Below are positions 63,436 through 64,000 of a stretch of 64,000 bases of DNA, piece by piece; position 1 is the stretch's first letter; each line of letters begins with the position of its first letter. This DNA is from JBBDWK01 sp040902885 (lineage in GTDB: Bacteria; Acidobacteriota; Terriglobia; Bryobacterales; Bryobacteraceae): the NCBI GenBank assembly GCA_040902885.1, contig JBBDWK010000068.1, positions 1 to 64,000 of the forward strand, in the 5' to 3' direction. The position numbers and the translations under genes were made by a program. Under the pieces are notes generated by a model. It was not told the origin of the DNA. It worked only from the letters and a program-made list of their open reading frames with translations, and did no database searches.

Positions 63436-64000
63436 CTATTTCCTGTTGTTTTTTCGCTTCGGCTGCACGGCCTCCGCGGCGGCTGCGGCAATCGAGGTCC
63501 GGTTGAAGAACCACTGTTGCGCGATGCCCACCACGTTGCCGGTAAACCAGTATAATACGAGACCGCTTGCCGCGCTCAGGAACATGAAGCCGATCACCAG
63601 CGGCATGAACATCATCATCTTTTGCTGGTTCTTGTCCATTCCCGCCGAAGGCGTCATCCTCTGCATCAGGAACTGGGTGGCAATCATGGCGATGGGCAGC
63701 AGATAGAACGGATCGGGCCCCGAAAGGTCGCTTACCCACAGCCATCCCGCCTGGCGCATCTCGATGGAGACGGTGAGCACCGTGTAAAACGCGAAGAAGA
63801 ACGGAATCTGCAGCAGAATGGGCACGCATCCGCCCATCGGGTTGACGCCATACCGCTTATAGAGCGCCATAACCTCCTGGTTCTGCTCCTGCTTTCGGGG
63901 GTCGCGCATGCCGATGTTCTTGTATCGCTCGTTGATGGCCGCGATCTGCGGCTGCAGCGCCTGCATTTTCTTCATCGACTTCATGCTGGTGATCTTCAGC
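63436..64000 (-). CDS. yidC: Membrane protein insertase YidC, C-terminal part (5' end beyond window)
   Basis: About 188 residues of the 60 kDa inner-membrane insertase. The open frame runs off the window at 64000 (reads LKITSMKSMKKMQALQPQ), so the long N-terminal periplasmic domain is missing only because of the window edge. Visible are the cytoplasmic loop INERYKNIGMRDPRKQEQNQEVMALYKRYGVNP, and helices ILLQIPFFFAFYTVL, FYLLPIAMIATQFLM and MFMPLVIGFMFLSAASGLVLYWFTGN. It inserts and folds inner-membrane proteins with or without SecYEG. The gene order yidC-jag-mnmE is typical of the oriC-proximal rpmH-rnpA cluster. Confidence 0.96.
   Translation of the reverse strand, partial: LKITSMKSMKKMQALQPQIAAINERYKNIGMRDPRKQEQNQEVMALYKRYGVNPMGGCVPILLQIPFFFAFYTVLTVSIEMRQAGWLWVSDLSGPDPFYLLPIAMIATQFLMQRMTPSAGMDKNQQKMMMFMPLVIGFMFLSAASGLVLYWFTGNVVGIAQQWFFNRTSIAAAAAEAVQPKRKNNRK

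Overview
The window looks like chromosomal DNA from a high-GC Acidobacteriota, most likely the Solibacteres/Bryobacterales ('Candidatus Solibacter') branch. The reasons are long Oar-type TonB-dependent receptors with an N-terminal carboxypeptidase-regulatory domain, many exported proteins of unknown function, hopanoid side-chain genes, a Tol-Pal operon whose TolA is a short TonB-family protein, and a lone SpoIVB-type S55 protease in an apparently non-sporulating context. This placement is inference; no marker RNA gene lies in the window, and I see no tRNA, rRNA or CRISPR array. No stretch of more than 300 bases lacks a gene.

Layout. 1-4.4 kb: the end of what looks like an IS21-type element, an exported kinase-like protein and a frameshifted TonB-dependent receptor. 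4.4-13.4 kb (mostly minus): an exported PHP-like protein, a PPP-family phosphatase, a DUF192 protein, a small helical protein, an intact TonB-dependent receptor and a Tat-signal rhamnonate-dehydratase-like enzyme. 13.4-16.4 kb: a soluble hybrid histidine kinase. 16.4-21.6 kb (minus): tolQ-tolR-tolA-like-tolB-pal-cpoB. 21.6-25.1 kb: an ArnT-like glycosyltransferase, a DMT/ureide-permease-like transporter and a Crp/Fnr regulator. 25.1-28.5 kb: a tight operon hpnJ-EamA-EamA-hpnI for hopanoid tailoring, with a candidate transporter pair inside it.

28.5-36.0 kb: a mutarotase-like exported protein, a CpxA/CpxR-like two-component system divergent from a Spy/CpxP-like protein with two CpxR-type boxes between them, a strong terminator, a family 2 glycosyltransferase, and a NarX/NarL-like pair. 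36.2-41.6 kb: S55 protease, exported propeller protein and exported nitrilase. 41.5-50.3 kb (minus): a pseudo-receiver LuxR regulator, and an operon uvrA - deoxyhypusine-synthase-like - CPBP protease - mtnA - thioredoxin-like, then a large exported esterase. 50.3-57.1 kb: threonine dehydratase, a VapBC module, gap, a diguanylate cyclase and a fused propeller-PHP exported protein. 57.2-59.7 kb: an accessory patch with a second VapBC-like module bounded by short direct repeats, a SIR2-domain protein and an exported coiled-coil repeat protein. 59.8-64 kb: an exported FAD oxidoreductase and mnmE-jag-yidC (yidC cut by the window end), the gene order often found near a bacterial replication origin.

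Themes. Much of the window serves the envelope: Tol-Pal for outer-membrane integrity, Cpx-like stress sensing, hopanoid modification, outer-membrane receptors and YidC. Several genes carry a -10-like hexamer about 6 bases before the start codon and no Shine-Dalgarno, suggesting leaderless transcripts. All functional statements come from motif recognition by eye; no database search was run.
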